From Ustilago trichophora (taxonomy: Eukaryota > Basidiomycota > Ustilaginomycetes > Ustilaginales > Ustilaginaceae): DNA of 64,000 nucleotides. The notes beneath the pieces are model-generated. The model saw nothing but the letters and a program-made list of their open reading frames with translations, searched no databases and had not been told where the DNA came from. Position numbers and translations under genes: made by a program. The stretch covers positions 496,001 through 560,000 of the forward strand of contig OOIN01000016.1 in NCBI GenBank assembly GCA_900323505.1, read 5' to 3'. This document shows, piece by piece, positions 1 to 9,141 of this stretch (position 1 is the first letter of the stretch; each line of letters starts with the position of its first letter).

Positions 1-336
1 CTGTATGCAAGACATGTGCAGCAGTTCGTACTACCGCCACAGGGACGGAGTCGCTTGCCCCTCATACTCATTCGTCATGATGGACCAAAGAGTGGGCTCG
101 TATCTTACATTCAAAAGCTCACAGGTGTCAACAAAACCACACATACCGTATCGCTGTGGTCTCCTGTCCTTTATGATGGAAGCAGGTACACTATTGTGCT
201 ATATGGAGTCGGGCAGCTCAAACAGAGCGACATCTTCCTGGTCCAGAAGCACCTCAAGAGGCTCAATTTAGAAACTCCACACAATACGTACCACCCTTCT
301 TACAATTTGGCCGAGATAGTTCCCCATTTGAATTAA
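1..336 (+). CDS. 3' part of a tandem secreted effector-like paralogue (copy 1, truncated by window edge)
   Basis: The reading frame is open from the first base and ends in TAA at 334-336, giving about 111 C-terminal residues. It carries two landmarks found in every later copy of the array: an LPP...LPLILIRH segment (the others read LPPRT..GLPVLMARH or similar) and the core VSLWSPVLYDGSRYTIVLYG followed by VGQL. The C-terminus NLAEIVPHLN matches the short variable tail of the family. The first in-frame methionine-like codon is GTG, so no start lies in the window; the signal peptide and linker are upstream of base 1. No enzymatic fold is recognised. By comparison with the complete copies it should be a secreted protein of about 450 residues. 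Assignment to the array is secure; function is inferred only. Confidence 0.85.
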   Translation: MYARHVQQFVLPPQGRSRLPLILIRHDGPKSGLVSYIQKLTGVNKTTHTVSLWSPVLYDGSRYTIVLYGVGQLKQSDIFLVQKHLKRLNLETPHNTYHPSYNLAEIVPHLN

Positions 337-1106
337 GCCTATTGTTTTATGCCTGTGGCTCGACCTAGCTCTGTGATGGTGCGAACTTATGTGCGATTGG
401 TAGCTCGCTCGTAGCGATGTTAAAAGAAGGGGCATTCACCTTTTCTTGCTCGTGCAGGACCACATAGATCTAGAAGGATCTATTTGTACGGCACAGGTCT
501 GTATAATATGCCCCACTTCATGCAACTCGTGCGACAGGGCGAGAGCGTTTGGGCAAGCAGAGCTTGCCACGTCACCCACTTCATTATGCCTCTATGTTTT
601 CGTCCTTTGTCATTCTTCCTTAGTACCATCATCTCTTAACCTTCGCTAGGCCTCGCCTAGCGGACAAGCTTTGTTTCTTCCCACCCTGTATGCCCTCCCT
701 TTGTCCTTGCCGCTCGCCTTAGCGCTCGACCGGCCTCCCTCACGGCGGGCCGGGAGCCTCATCGAGCTTCAGGCCTCACAGGTCTTGCCGCAATCAATTC
801 ATTCACTCATAGTCTTGGGCAAGCGATGCTCAGTCGGGATTACGATATGTGCACATGAGCAAGTTCGTAGCGACGTACGTTATCGTGGGACCACAAGGGC
901 TGTGATATTGCCTGTTTCATTTCATCTTCATGCCGAGAAACCCATTGAGCCATGGCACTGAGTCGAGGCCAGCTGACCCCTGAGGCGTTCCAAGGCCGTG
1001 CACCTGAAACATTACTTTGTCCTCTTACTAGTCTCGAAAGGCATATATATTATCTCTCCTTGCGGTTCGGGCTTGTTTCATTTAGCACAAAGCTGTTTTG
1101 GCAAAG
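337..1106. other. Intergenic region and promoter of array copy 2
   Basis: No convincing coding sequence is seen. Short open frames here have no family match or signal peptide of interest. The proximal promoter of the next gene holds a TATA-like AT run at 1042-1053, about 55 bases before its ATG. The sequence at 640-780 is pyrimidine-rich with several CTCGCC/CTCGAC stretches, but no longer repeat was found. Confidence 0.5.
1042..1053 (+). promoter_or_regulatory. TATA-like element of array copy 2
   Basis: An ATATATATTAT run lies about 55 bases upstream of the ATG at 1107. The other array genes have a TATA-like motif at a similar distance (about 65-80 bases), which supports a promoter role. Confidence 0.4.
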
Positions 1107-2468
1107 ATGGCTGACTTCCGCTTCCAGCTCAAGTGGACTCGGGCCTTGCTTACATCTCTAATTATATCCTGCATCGTCATCGTCACTTCGAGGCCAACCG
1201 GAAGTAACTCACCATCAGATCATGGGTCTGGACAATCAGGAAGCTCTCAACCAGGATTCCATTGGCACCAAAGTCCGTCTTCCAGCTCCTGGACCCCAGA
1301 TCAACAGGCGTTTTCGCAGAGCTACGGCATCACACCGTTTCATGACCCCTCAAACATTCTGGGACACAATCCTGCCTGGAATTATCAGGGTCAGGGGTCG
1401 GTTCGTCCCCTCAGCTGGTCCCATCATGCGCTCAACTACGCTCCGACGACTACATTCTCAACTGTCGGTCCGGTCGCAGAACGGCCTCCAACCGACGCCT
1501 CTTGGCGCCTATGGGATCTGCTTGCTCATATACGTGACTTCCAAGGCGGCTCCTTCGTTTCCAATCCAGGGGATATGCCTTCTACCTCAGAAAGTCGTTT
1601 AAGCTCTGCAATGCCTTTAACTACGATGGAACACTCCACACATCAACCGAATCATCCTACATGGCAGCAACCGGCTTCATCCAACAAGGGCCATCTCTCG
1701 CTACCATTCGACGACAAGAACACATTCGAACGCTGGGTAGAGCGTCTGAAAAAGGCTACCGGACGGAGCTCCTTGCAAGTTTTGGCTGTCAATCCAACAG
1801 CTGATGATCGTAAAATTTTTGTTGCTCATTACAGCGACCTTCAAGGAGACCAGGAGAGGAGTCAAGGCGCATTGCAGGAACCACTAGCAGATCAACATCG
1901 AGGTCAGCAGGTCGGGCACTTCGTGGTCAGACTCAAGGATGTGTCCACGATTCCAATTCAATATGGGATAACAGGAAAAGATCAAGAGCGCCGATATGTC
2001 TACCTGGACAGCCGCCAAAACAAATTGGCCCTCAATGACAAGTATTTCAAAAACCACATGGATTTTCTGCCACTGGAACCAAATGCACTGACGCAGGACA
2101 TGCTGAACAAGCTGAACGAACGAAAGAATCCAAAGATTCTTCCGCCCATTGAAGTGAACGGCTTCCCCGTGATCATGCTGCGCCACAGTTCTGAAGAGAT
2201 CATACGACAAATAGAGCAAGCGACAAGGAAACTCAGCTCTGACTATCAGATCGTCTCACTCTGGTCACCGCTTCTGGTCGACAAATTCCATACGACAGTT
2301 ATCCTTCATGGTTTCGGACAGCTCAGAGCAGCGGGAATTTTGGAGACAATCGATCATCTCAATGCTTTGGCTAAGGCGTGGGACAAAACCAAATTCCCAC
2401 TTTCTTCTAGTTACTACTTTGCAGAGGATTTTCCAAATGCCTCACCTTTCGGTGTGCACACTGTATAG
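1107..2468 (+). CDS. Secreted effector-like protein, tandem array copy 2 (453 aa)
   Basis: A single exon encodes 453 residues. The ATG at 1107, in a GCAAAGATGGC context like those of copies 5 and 6, is chosen because it is directly followed by a signal peptide (MADFRFQLKW...LIISCIVIVTS). The mature chain begins with RPTGS, the family S-[RQ]-P-x-G motif, followed by QPGFHWHQ and SWTPDQ, the second short motif. Residues from about 45 to 200 are a Ser/Pro/His/Gln-rich, probably disordered linker. The conserved region begins near ERWVERLKKATG and runs through RYVYLDSRQNKLALNDKYF, FLPLEPNAL, LPPIEVNGFPVIMLRH, QIVSLWSPLL and VILHGFGQL. It is the most divergent complete copy: the usual LGNPNLEF segment reads TGRSSLQVLA and YLNSRSNM reads YLDSRQNK. 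Probable role: apoplastic or translocated virulence protein (inference). Confidence 0.8.
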   Translation: MADFRFQLKWTRALLTSLIISCIVIVTSRPTGSNSPSDHGSGQSGSSQPGFHWHQSPSSSSWTPDQQAFSQSYGITPFHDPSNILGHNPAWNYQGQGSVRPLSWSHHALNYAPTTTFSTVGPVAERPPTDASWRLWDLLAHIRDFQGGSFVSNPGDMPSTSESRLSSAMPLTTMEHSTHQPNHPTWQQPASSNKGHLSLPFDDKNTFERWVERLKKATGRSSLQVLAVNPTADDRKIFVAHYSDLQGDQERSQGALQEPLADQHRGQQVGHFVVRLKDVSTIPIQYGITGKDQERRYVYLDSRQNKLALNDKYFKNHMDFLPLEPNALTQDMLNKLNERKNPKILPPIEVNGFPVIMLRHSSEEIIRQIEQATRKLSSDYQIVSLWSPLLVDKFHTTVILHGFGQLRAAGILETIDHLNALAKAWDKTKFPLSSSYYFAEDFPNASPFGVHTV

Positions 2469-3163
2469 CTGGCTTGGCCCTCGGCAGATTTGTTCCTACA
2501 AATGTGTTTGTTCCCTCTGTAGCGATTCTTAGACCTCTACAAGTTTTGCGCCGCTCTGAGATCCTAATCGTATCCAAATATTTTTCGGTATTCAACAGCT
2601 GACGCATGTGTCAACCCTTTGCCCGGAGTGAGCCGAAGCGAGCTGAGCCACAGCAAGAGAAGAGTCGATACAACGAGAGAAAGGGGACATCAAACATTGG
2701 GTATAGCAATGTATCACGTGTGTACCGCTGGAAGGGCGTAGAAAAACGAGGCGAAACGACCCATCCTGAAAGCATCCTGAAAGCTTTCATAAAGAGAGCA
2801 ACAGATGCTAAAGCTTACGACGTCATTGGGAAAGCTGCCTGAAATTAAGGCTAACAGTGAAATTGCTACAGGTGGGGGCTCAGCGTCGTCAAGGATAGAT
2901 GAGGTCCCTTGTAATTGGTCTGCGTTGTGCTTCTCTGAGCAAGTCTCTACTGTCTTGCCTGTCGAGATTCTGGTGTGAGCACGCCATTCATCCCACTTGC
3001 TCTTTGAAACCATTGCACTGTCCAACAAATGCGTCATACAGTAGTACTCAAGGGTTTTGAGATTATGTGCAAGAATGCGAAGCATGACCCGTTGACTGTT
3101 TAGAAGCGATGGACAAGCCAGAAGGAGTACGAGCTAGCGGTATGTATTTGAAAAGACGGACAG

Positions 3164-3182
3164 GTACTGTACTGCACAGTAC
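3164..3182. repeat. Short perfect inverted repeat
   Basis: GTACTGT and ACAGTAC form 7-base arms around a 5-base loop, about 370 bases upstream of copy 3. It could be a regulator-binding palindrome or chance; no second perfect copy was noticed near the other array genes. Confidence 0.4.
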
Positions 3183-3232
3183 ATACTTCCTGTCGGAGTA
3201 CCAGGATCCACCCAACTTCCCGTCGCAAAAAC

Positions 3233-3397
3233 GTTGGTGGGACTATGCGGTGGGAGAGGAGAACAATGGAGCTGCGTCAAAGATGGTAGGCACCAGCATC
3301 ACCCATTCAATTTCCTGATACTGCAGCGTACCACCATCCCTAGTCGGATTCACCCTCGTACCCACGACTCGGAGAGATCGCCCGCTCTTGTGAAAGT
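3233..3397 (+). repeat. Duplicated promoter block, unit 1 (upstream of copy 3)
   Basis: This block matches 4969-5143. Shared stretches in the same order are GACTATGCGGTGGGA, GATGGTAGGCACCAGCATC, CTGCAGCG.ACCACCAT, GTACCCACGACTCGGA and TGTGAAAG. The order and spacing are conserved with small differences, so the two genes were probably duplicated together with their promoters. Confidence 0.8.
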
Positions 3398-3465
3398 AGA
3401 TGGGCTTTTTTGCTTCCATAGCATCAGCTTCAATGTGACACACTGGGGAATCGGATGCTCACAGC

Positions 3466-3475
3466 GATATATAGA
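3466..3475 (+). promoter_or_regulatory. TATA-like element of array copy 3
   Basis: GATATATAGA lies about 75 bases upstream of the ATG at 3546, matching the TATA-to-ATG spacing of the other array genes. Confidence 0.45.
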
Positions 3476-3545
3476 CACAATTGACTGAAGGCCTGAGAAT
3501 CTCCAAACGAGTGTATCGTCTCTATTCTGTCACCGTACAGCCACG

Positions 3546-4883
3546 ATGCAGAACAGCCTGCTCCTTGGAAAAGACTTTGCCATCATCCTTGTAGCATTCG
3601 CTTGCTTAGGTATCCGAGTCTACTCACAGCCCCCAGGAGACGATCTTCCGTCCCCAGGCTCGCCGGCTAGGTATGGACATGCCTTGTCCAGCCCGTCGAC
3701 TCCAGGATTCCACTGGCAAGAGTATCACTCCTTTGACGGCTGGAGTCCGGAGCTCCGACCTCCGACTCCTTTACAGGATCATGTAGCTGTTCAAGCTCAT
3801 GATATTGCTGCAGAGACACGTACTGTGCCTCGATCCGATGACGAGCTTTCCAATCACGCGTCAGCTATATCTCATCAGCATCCCATCAGGGAGTCACAAA
3901 CCGACCCCGTCTACCCTGCCAAGGCCACTATGCCTGACCGAGAATCTCAGCCCGTTGCGCCTCCTGTCGCTCCTGTTCGTACTGCCTCACGCCGTCGCAC
4001 TCGTAAAGCACCCAAGCTACCTAAAGCTCCCAGGAAACCTAGAGGACCTGTACAGTTTCGAGCAATGCTGCAGACTGAAGACACCGTTGAAGAATGGAGA
4101 GACTCCATGCGACGGGCTCTCGGCAACCCCAATCTTGAGTTCACCAGCCTCCCAGATGAATTTAGCCCTGTGTCACGGCTCCTCGTTGCCAAAGATCCAG
4201 CGAGTCAGGACGATCACCATCCAGTCACTGCATCGCTCCAAGAACAGCCCCCTAAAATTGAAGGGAAACAACATTTTGCAAGGCGTTTGGAAGGTCTGGA
4301 AAAGGTGTACACAAAATACCTGAACATCGGGCCGGGCCAGACTCGCAGCTTCATCTACTTCAATAGCCGTTCTAACATGAACTACTTGAACAACCAATAC
4401 TTTCTCAATCGTCTGCATTTTCTGCCAATCAACCCTCAAGAACTCCGGTGGAGGGAGCTGAATCGATTGTTCTACCAGCGCGACCAATTCGTTGGGCTAC
4501 CGCCGCGTACAATTCACGGTCTGCCAGTGCTCTTGGCGCAACACAGAGAGGGAACACCGATGATGCGCAGCATCGAGAAATTCACAGGTGAGCTGAAGCA
4601 TCAAACACAAGTTGTATCGCTTTGGTCACCTGTACTGCACACGAAAGGTCGGACGACAGCGGTCTTGTACGGCGTTGCACAGATGGATCGCAGTGACACC
4701 GTACCCGCACAGTATATACTGAGTGACACGCGAACACTCATGTACCTCAACAGATTAGAGACTGAAAGGGAGAACAAAAACAAATGGGATGGAGCATACT
4801 ACCTTAAGGATGATTTTCCGGGGGGGTTTCCGGCTGACCTGGCCGAAAAGGGTTTGAAAATCAGCGAGCTCGGCATCAAATAG
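3546..4883 (+). CDS. Secreted effector-like protein, tandem array copy 3 (445 aa)
   Basis: A single exon begins MQNSLLLGKDFAIILVAFAC, a clear signal peptide ending near VYS, followed by QPPGDD (S-[RQ]-P-x-G motif) and then TPGFHWQEYHSFDGWSPE, the best example of the second short motif. Residues from about 65 to 175 are low complexity, with a basic run rich in Arg/Lys/Pro (SRRRTRKAPKLPKAPRKPRG). The conserved part starts at VEEWRDSMRRALGNPNLEF and continues with SRLLVAKD, DHHPVT, RSFIYFNSRSNMNYLN, FLNRLHFLPINP, LPPRTIHGLPVLLAQH, VVSLWSPVL and TTAVLYGVAQM. It ends in YYLKDDFPGGF and a short charged tail. Copy 4 is its closest relative in both protein and promoter. The basic tract is specific to this copy among those here. 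Molecular function is unknown. Confidence 0.85.
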   Translation: MQNSLLLGKDFAIILVAFACLGIRVYSQPPGDDLPSPGSPARYGHALSSPSTPGFHWQEYHSFDGWSPELRPPTPLQDHVAVQAHDIAAETRTVPRSDDELSNHASAISHQHPIRESQTDPVYPAKATMPDRESQPVAPPVAPVRTASRRRTRKAPKLPKAPRKPRGPVQFRAMLQTEDTVEEWRDSMRRALGNPNLEFTSLPDEFSPVSRLLVAKDPASQDDHHPVTASLQEQPPKIEGKQHFARRLEGLEKVYTKYLNIGPGQTRSFIYFNSRSNMNYLNNQYFLNRLHFLPINPQELRWRELNRLFYQRDQFVGLPPRTIHGLPVLLAQHREGTPMMRSIEKFTGELKHQTQVVSLWSPVLHTKGRTTAVLYGVAQMDRSDTVPAQYILSDTRTLMYLNRLETERENKNKWDGAYYLKDDFPGGFPADLAEKGLKISELGIK

Positions 4884-4968
4884 AGATGGCTTTTGTTCTC
4901 CTTTCATTTCCGTAATCTTAGCTTCTGATCATGCTCCGTGTTTCGCCACAGAACCACCAACCTCCCAT

Positions 4969-5143
4969 CGGTGGGTGAGACTATGCGGTGGGATAGGGAA
5001 CAAAAGAAATGCGTGAAAGTATACTGATGGTAGGCACCAGCATCGCCCGTTCAATTTGGTGATTCTGCAGCGAACCACCATGCCTAGTCAAGTTCATATT
5101 TGTACCCACGACTCGGAAGTATGGACTTCCTTGCCTGTGAAAG
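4969..5143 (+). repeat. Duplicated promoter block, unit 2 (upstream of copy 4)
   Basis: Second copy of the block at 3233-3397, placed similarly relative to the next gene's ATG (about 145 bases before it). Small internal differences and one short insertion show it is not a very recent duplicate. Confidence 0.8.
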
Positions 5144-5211
5144 CCGGCTATCATCTTTGTTCATCCCAACATCAATTTCAGCATGCTCCTGAGAGGCCCA
5201 CTTGACACAAG

Positions 5212-5219
5212 CATATAAG
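5212..5219 (+). promoter_or_regulatory. TATA-like element of array copy 4
   Basis: CATATAAG lies about 73 bases before the ATG at 5289, equivalent in position to the TATA-like element of copy 3. Confidence 0.45.
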
Positions 5220-5288
5220 TATGACTCGCCTAGTAGGCCTGAGATGTCCTGTTGTTGTACATCGCCTCTCTCCAGTGTGCTATCAGCC

Positions 5289-6599
5289 ATGCTGCGAAAG
5301 TACTTGCTCCTCGGACGCGCCTTTGACTTCATCCTCGTGGCGCTTGTTGGCCTGAATACTCAAGTCGTCTCGCAACCGGCAGGACTCGAACCATTTGGAT
5401 CACTGATCAGCCACGATGGGAGCCTCCCTCGTCCTTGTTCGCCTGGCTTTCCGTCACGAGAGGACCATTCACCTCACGGCTGGGGCTCGGCATCGACATC
5501 GACGTCGCTTTTGCCTGATAAAGTAGCTGTTCAACCACAAGAGATGCTAGCGCCGCAGACACTGCCAAGGTCTCAAACTCTCGCCGATTTGGGCAAGCTG
5601 TTGCCAATTTTCGATCAGCAGCGCTCTCTCATTGCACCACAGAGTGCGTTTGTTTCGGAGACTGGGCCCTACCAAGAATCGAATCCCCTTGTGCTGTCTA
5701 CCGGCACTGCTCACGCCGAGTCAAGCCGTCTCTCACGCATTCCGCTCAAGCAACCCGATGTACCCAAGCAGCCCAAGGCAAATAGACGGTCTCATGCACT
5801 TACGCAGCTTCAAACGACTGTCGAAGAATGGCACGACACGATGCGGCGCGCCTTAGGCAACCCGAACCTAGAATTTGAAAGCCTCGAAGATGAGAGCCGT
5901 GGTGGGTCTCGACTCTTTGTGGCCCAAGATCGAGCTCATGAGGAGGATCACCATCCTTTCACCACATCGCTGCCGAGCCCGTCATCTAACTCGGATGGCA
6001 AGGTGCACTTCGTCAGAAGTCTGGCAGAGCTTCGAAAGATCGTACCATTGAAGTTGGAGAACCGCAATCCTCGCTTCTTCATCTACCTGAACAGTCAGTC
6101 GAACATGAATTATCTGAACAAGGAGTATTTTCTCAACCGCATGCATTTTTTCCCGATCGACCCAAAACACTTCCAATGGGAGGAGCTGAACGTGCTGTTC
6201 AAGGCTCGCAAACATTTCGTCGGTCTACCGCCAAGAACAGAGCATGGTCTGCCGGTGCTCATGGCACGCCACGTGGATGGAACTGATGCAATAACGAGGA
6301 TTCAAAAGTTCACAGGTGCATTTGAGGATCAAGCACAGATTGTATCTCTGTGGTCGCCCGTGTTGCACATGAAAGGTCGCACCACGTTTGTTCTCTACGG
6401 AGTTGGACAGCTGAACCGTGGCGACATCGGTCCCACATATGATTACCCGAACGGGCGGAGTGATGTGGATACGCTCCTTCACCTCAGTAGATTAGATCGG
6501 GAGGGAAAGGCGAGAGGATTGAGCGGAGACTACTATTTCAAGGATCATTTTCCGGGAGACTTCATGGCTAAGGCTAAAGAGGTTCTCAAAGCCAGGTAA
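5289..6599 (+). CDS. Secreted effector-like protein, tandem array copy 4 (436 aa)
   Basis: The frame is open further upstream, but the ATG at 5289 is chosen because it opens a signal peptide (MLRKYLLLGRAFDFILVALV...) matching that of copy 3 and lies a normal distance from the TATA-like motif. The mature protein starts SQPAGLE, the family S-[RQ]-P-x-G motif. The second motif is weaker here (SPGFPSREDHSPHGWGS). A linker of about 120 residues follows. The conserved region runs VEEWHDTMRRALGNPNLEF, SRLFVAQD, DHHPFT, RFFIYLNSQSNMNYLN, FLNRMHFFPIDP, LPPRTEHGLPVLMARH, QIVSLWSPVL, TTFVLYGVGQL and YYFKDHFPGDF. It is a clear sister of copy 3. No cysteine-rich or enzymatic motif is visible. A secreted virulence role is inferred from family appearance only. 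Confidence 0.85.
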   Translation: MLRKYLLLGRAFDFILVALVGLNTQVVSQPAGLEPFGSLISHDGSLPRPCSPGFPSREDHSPHGWGSASTSTSLLPDKVAVQPQEMLAPQTLPRSQTLADLGKLLPIFDQQRSLIAPQSAFVSETGPYQESNPLVLSTGTAHAESSRLSRIPLKQPDVPKQPKANRRSHALTQLQTTVEEWHDTMRRALGNPNLEFESLEDESRGGSRLFVAQDRAHEEDHHPFTTSLPSPSSNSDGKVHFVRSLAELRKIVPLKLENRNPRFFIYLNSQSNMNYLNKEYFLNRMHFFPIDPKHFQWEELNVLFKARKHFVGLPPRTEHGLPVLMARHVDGTDAITRIQKFTGAFEDQAQIVSLWSPVLHMKGRTTFVLYGVGQLNRGDIGPTYDYPNGRSDVDTLLHLSRLDREGKARGLSGDYYFKDHFPGDFMAKAKEVLKAR

Positions 6600-7205
6600 C
6601 TCGAGGTCAAATGAAGAGACCTTGACTGCCCTCTCAGCTGAAGAAATCACATGCCACGGCCATGCCCTCTGTTCGATCACAGAATCAGAATGAGAATTCG
6701 AGAGACCAGGTTTCAACCAGCACGTCCCGTTTTTGCCCCATCATTGTCTCCGCCGATCTCACGCCGATTTCGCATCTCTTTTTTCCGTTTAAGCCACTTT
6801 CCCGTGCACTGGGCGTCTTCAAAATGCCTTCGATTATTGTACCGCAATGAAGTAATCAACTATGCAGCCACTCTGAAGCCCCTGAGTCATTATGTGGAAA
6901 CAACAGCAGATGGTGCCAGCCAGCGCCAACACGCAGCTCAGTGGATCCAGCGGGTGGGACTGGGGGAAAACGTCACCACAGGCTTGCACAGCTTCTGCTC
7001 TTTCATCTTCCGTTGGAGCTCTCAGACAATAGCTGATTGAGTGCTGCCACGTCCGAGATGAAAGAGTAGCTCTCTTCTACCTCGAAATTTGCAACTGCCG
7101 TTGATGAAACACGATCGCATGAGCTACAGTATAAAGACGGTGCTATCTCCAAAGACGCACTACTTCATGACCTTCAACTTCGGCGTGTTTCGATCCCACG
7201 CAAAG
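6600..7205. other. Intergenic region and promoter of array copy 5
   Basis: No supported gene. The segment at 7036-7065 (GATTGAGTGCTGCCACGTCCGAGATG) resembles 8977-9003 before copy 6 (GATTGCGTGCTGCCATGCCGGAGATG), so copies 5 and 6 also share promoter sequence. A TATA box follows at 7124-7137. Confidence 0.5.
7124..7137 (+). promoter_or_regulatory. TATA box shared by array copies 5-7 (copy 5)
   Basis: CTACAGTATAAAGA lies about 70 bases before the ATG at 7206. Near-identical elements occur at 9071-9084 and 11162-11176 before copies 6 and 7. Confidence 0.6.
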
Positions 7206-8558
7206 ATGCAAGACGGTCTTCGACTTTATAGGCTCTTCTCCTCGTTGGGCGTCGTTGCTTTGGTGAGCTTCATCAGCCGCGCTTCCTCGCAACCTGTTGG
7301 AGATCGCGACGACGCCTTTCGTCCTTTGACACCTCCGAATACTGGATTTGCACGTCTAGACCGTGCCTTTAATGGTTTAAGTCCAGGCTGGCCGTTAGGA
7401 GCGCCTCACTCACTCGCTTCGACTTCCACCGCGCACGTTGACTATCCTCCGGGTCTTGTGACCTCGACACATTATGGAAATTCTTTTCTGCAACCGGCCA
7501 ACGTGCCATATTGGCCAGCTGCCGACTTTTACCGACAATCAGGCAATCCAGCCATTCCAAACTTGAATCACCCCAGCCGTGAGGCCGTCTTTCATTGGCC
7601 AGAGAGAACAGCACTTGCACCCACTGCAGAGGCTCAACCCTTCCGCAACGTTGCTCCTTCTTTTGTGGTGCCGCCCCATTACTCCGTGCCGCGTCCCAAC
7701 TCTCCAGAGACAGATGTGATGTCAGCTTCTGGATCCAATTCTCCTGTGGATGGTACCTCTCCCGTCTCGTCACATAGCCATGATGATCTCCTTCAGCGTC
7801 ACAAAACTTCTGCTGGCACTGTCTCTGTGACTAGGGGTAAGCAAGCTATTGGTAGGAATTGGCAACATACTATGCAGACAATTCTCCGCAACCCAAAGAT
7901 ACGGCTTCGCGCCGTTGAAAATGGGCCTGGTCGGGAATCACGCGTCTTTGTAGCAGAGCAGGCTGACGATGTCGCAGATCACCATGCGGATACTCTCACG
8001 TCCAATTTACATCAACAAAGAACAGGAGGGGATCACTTCTTTGGACAGTTGGAAAACTTTGGTAGAAATGAACTCAAATCTTTGAATCTCGGCTCTACCA
8101 AGGCACGCACCTTTATTTACTACGACAGCCGTGCTCACATGCGGTATCTGAACAACAACTACTTTCAAGGCAGACTTCGCTTCCTTCCTATCCGGACAAA
8201 GGCACTCACACCGGGCAATCTGAACCACATGCTTTTGCGAACGCAGCAAGCGGTGACTCTTCCTCCGATCAAGAAGGGTGATTGGCCAATACTGGCAATC
8301 CGACACGCCCAGAATCGCCAGATGATCCAGAGGATAAGATCGATCACCGGACACCTGGGAAACGCAGACCATCTGGTATCATTTTGGTCGCCAATGATGT
8401 ATGAAGACGGGCGAAGAGCTTTTGTGCTGTATGGTATTGGGCAGTTGGCGGAACACAACGTAGAGGAAACCTCTGAACACCTGCGAAAGATGATGGGGCT
8501 GTACAAAGGTGGGGCGATCAGCTCGATGGTGGACCTCACAAAGTACGTTATCCATTAG
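7206..8558 (+). CDS. Secreted effector-like protein, tandem array copy 5 (450 aa)
   Basis: The frame extends upstream, but the ATG at 7206, in a CGCAAAGATGCAA context, starts the signal peptide (MQDGLRLYRLFSSLGVVALV...) and lies about 70 bases after the TATA box, so it is preferred over the ATG at 7107 and others in the leader. Cleavage is likely near RASS, leaving QPVGDRDD (S-[RQ]-P-x-G). The second motif reads TGFARLDRAFNGLSPGW. A linker rich in Pro, Ser and His spans about residues 60-205. The conserved region starts RNWQHTMQTILRNPKIRLR and continues SRVFVAEQ, DHHADT, RTFIYYDSRAHMRYLN, RLRFLPI, LPPIKKGDWPILAIRH, LVSFWSPMM, RAFVLYGIGQL, ending DLTKYVIH. Copy 6 is its closest relative. Function unknown. 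Confidence 0.85.
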   Translation: MQDGLRLYRLFSSLGVVALVSFISRASSQPVGDRDDAFRPLTPPNTGFARLDRAFNGLSPGWPLGAPHSLASTSTAHVDYPPGLVTSTHYGNSFLQPANVPYWPAADFYRQSGNPAIPNLNHPSREAVFHWPERTALAPTAEAQPFRNVAPSFVVPPHYSVPRPNSPETDVMSASGSNSPVDGTSPVSSHSHDDLLQRHKTSAGTVSVTRGKQAIGRNWQHTMQTILRNPKIRLRAVENGPGRESRVFVAEQADDVADHHADTLTSNLHQQRTGGDHFFGQLENFGRNELKSLNLGSTKARTFIYYDSRAHMRYLNNNYFQGRLRFLPIRTKALTPGNLNHMLLRTQQAVTLPPIKKGDWPILAIRHAQNRQMIQRIRSITGHLGNADHLVSFWSPMMYEDGRRAFVLYGIGQLAEHNVEETSEHLRKMMGLYKGGAISSMVDLTKYVIH

Positions 8559-9141
8559 TTGAAAGCGCGCTCCCCTTTGGCATTTGCACAAGTCGTGCAT
8601 CGTTCCTCCCTGATGTACCACCGCAACCTTCAAACTGGTAGTTGCACATCCAATTTGTCGTATTTTTGATCTCAGCATAGCCTCAGTTTCTTCAAAATAC
8701 CCTTTTCGTTCCACCGCAACAAAACCGACCGTTGATATGTAGTGCTGCCAAAGTACAGTTCTCGGCTGCAAGCTCGTTGCGTGAGCACAGTAGATCATCA
8801 CAGTCGGATCAAGGAACTGTGCAGCGAAAAGAAAAGGTCGGTATTGATCAAGGGATGAAACAGGTGGGGCACAGGACATTTGGATGTATTCAGTCGGTGG
8901 GGAATGTGGATGATATTTTACTGAGTTGGCATTCAACCCGTTTGATGCAGATAAAGGGGGGATTTTGGCGACGGACGATTGCGTGCTGCCATGCCGGAGA
9001 TGCAGGGTGCATGCAATGGACCCTCCGGGCTGGAAATAGCCGTTGTCGAAACGCGATGTTCCGAGTCAGACTACAATATAAAGATGAGCCTGGACACAGA
9101 AGCGCATGGCGGTATCTTTTTCTGTCCATTCTCACGCAAAG
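8559..9141. other. Intergenic region and promoter of array copy 6
   Basis: No supported gene. It carries the block shared with the copy 5 promoter (8977-9003) and a TATA box at 9071-9084. Confidence 0.5.
9071..9084 (+). promoter_or_regulatory. TATA box shared by array copies 5-7 (copy 6)
   Basis: CTACAATATAAAGA lies about 60 bases before the ATG at 9142 that opens the signal peptide, and matches the elements of copies 5 and 7. Confidence 0.6.

Larger units (their letters stand above)
2469..3545. other. Intergenic region between array copies 2 and 3
   Basis: This 1.1-kb spacer has no supported gene. It contains a perfect 7-bp-arm inverted repeat at 3164-3182, a block at 3233-3397 that is repeated upstream of the next gene, and a TATA-like GATATATAGA at 3466-3475, about 75 bases before the ATG at 3546. 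Confidence 0.5.

Noticed and set aside
4819..4826. Poly-G run near the 3' end of array copy 3, suspected frameshift site
   Set aside because: The protein on both sides stays in the family frame (YYLKDDFPGGF against YYFKDHFPGDF in copy 4), so no shift is needed.
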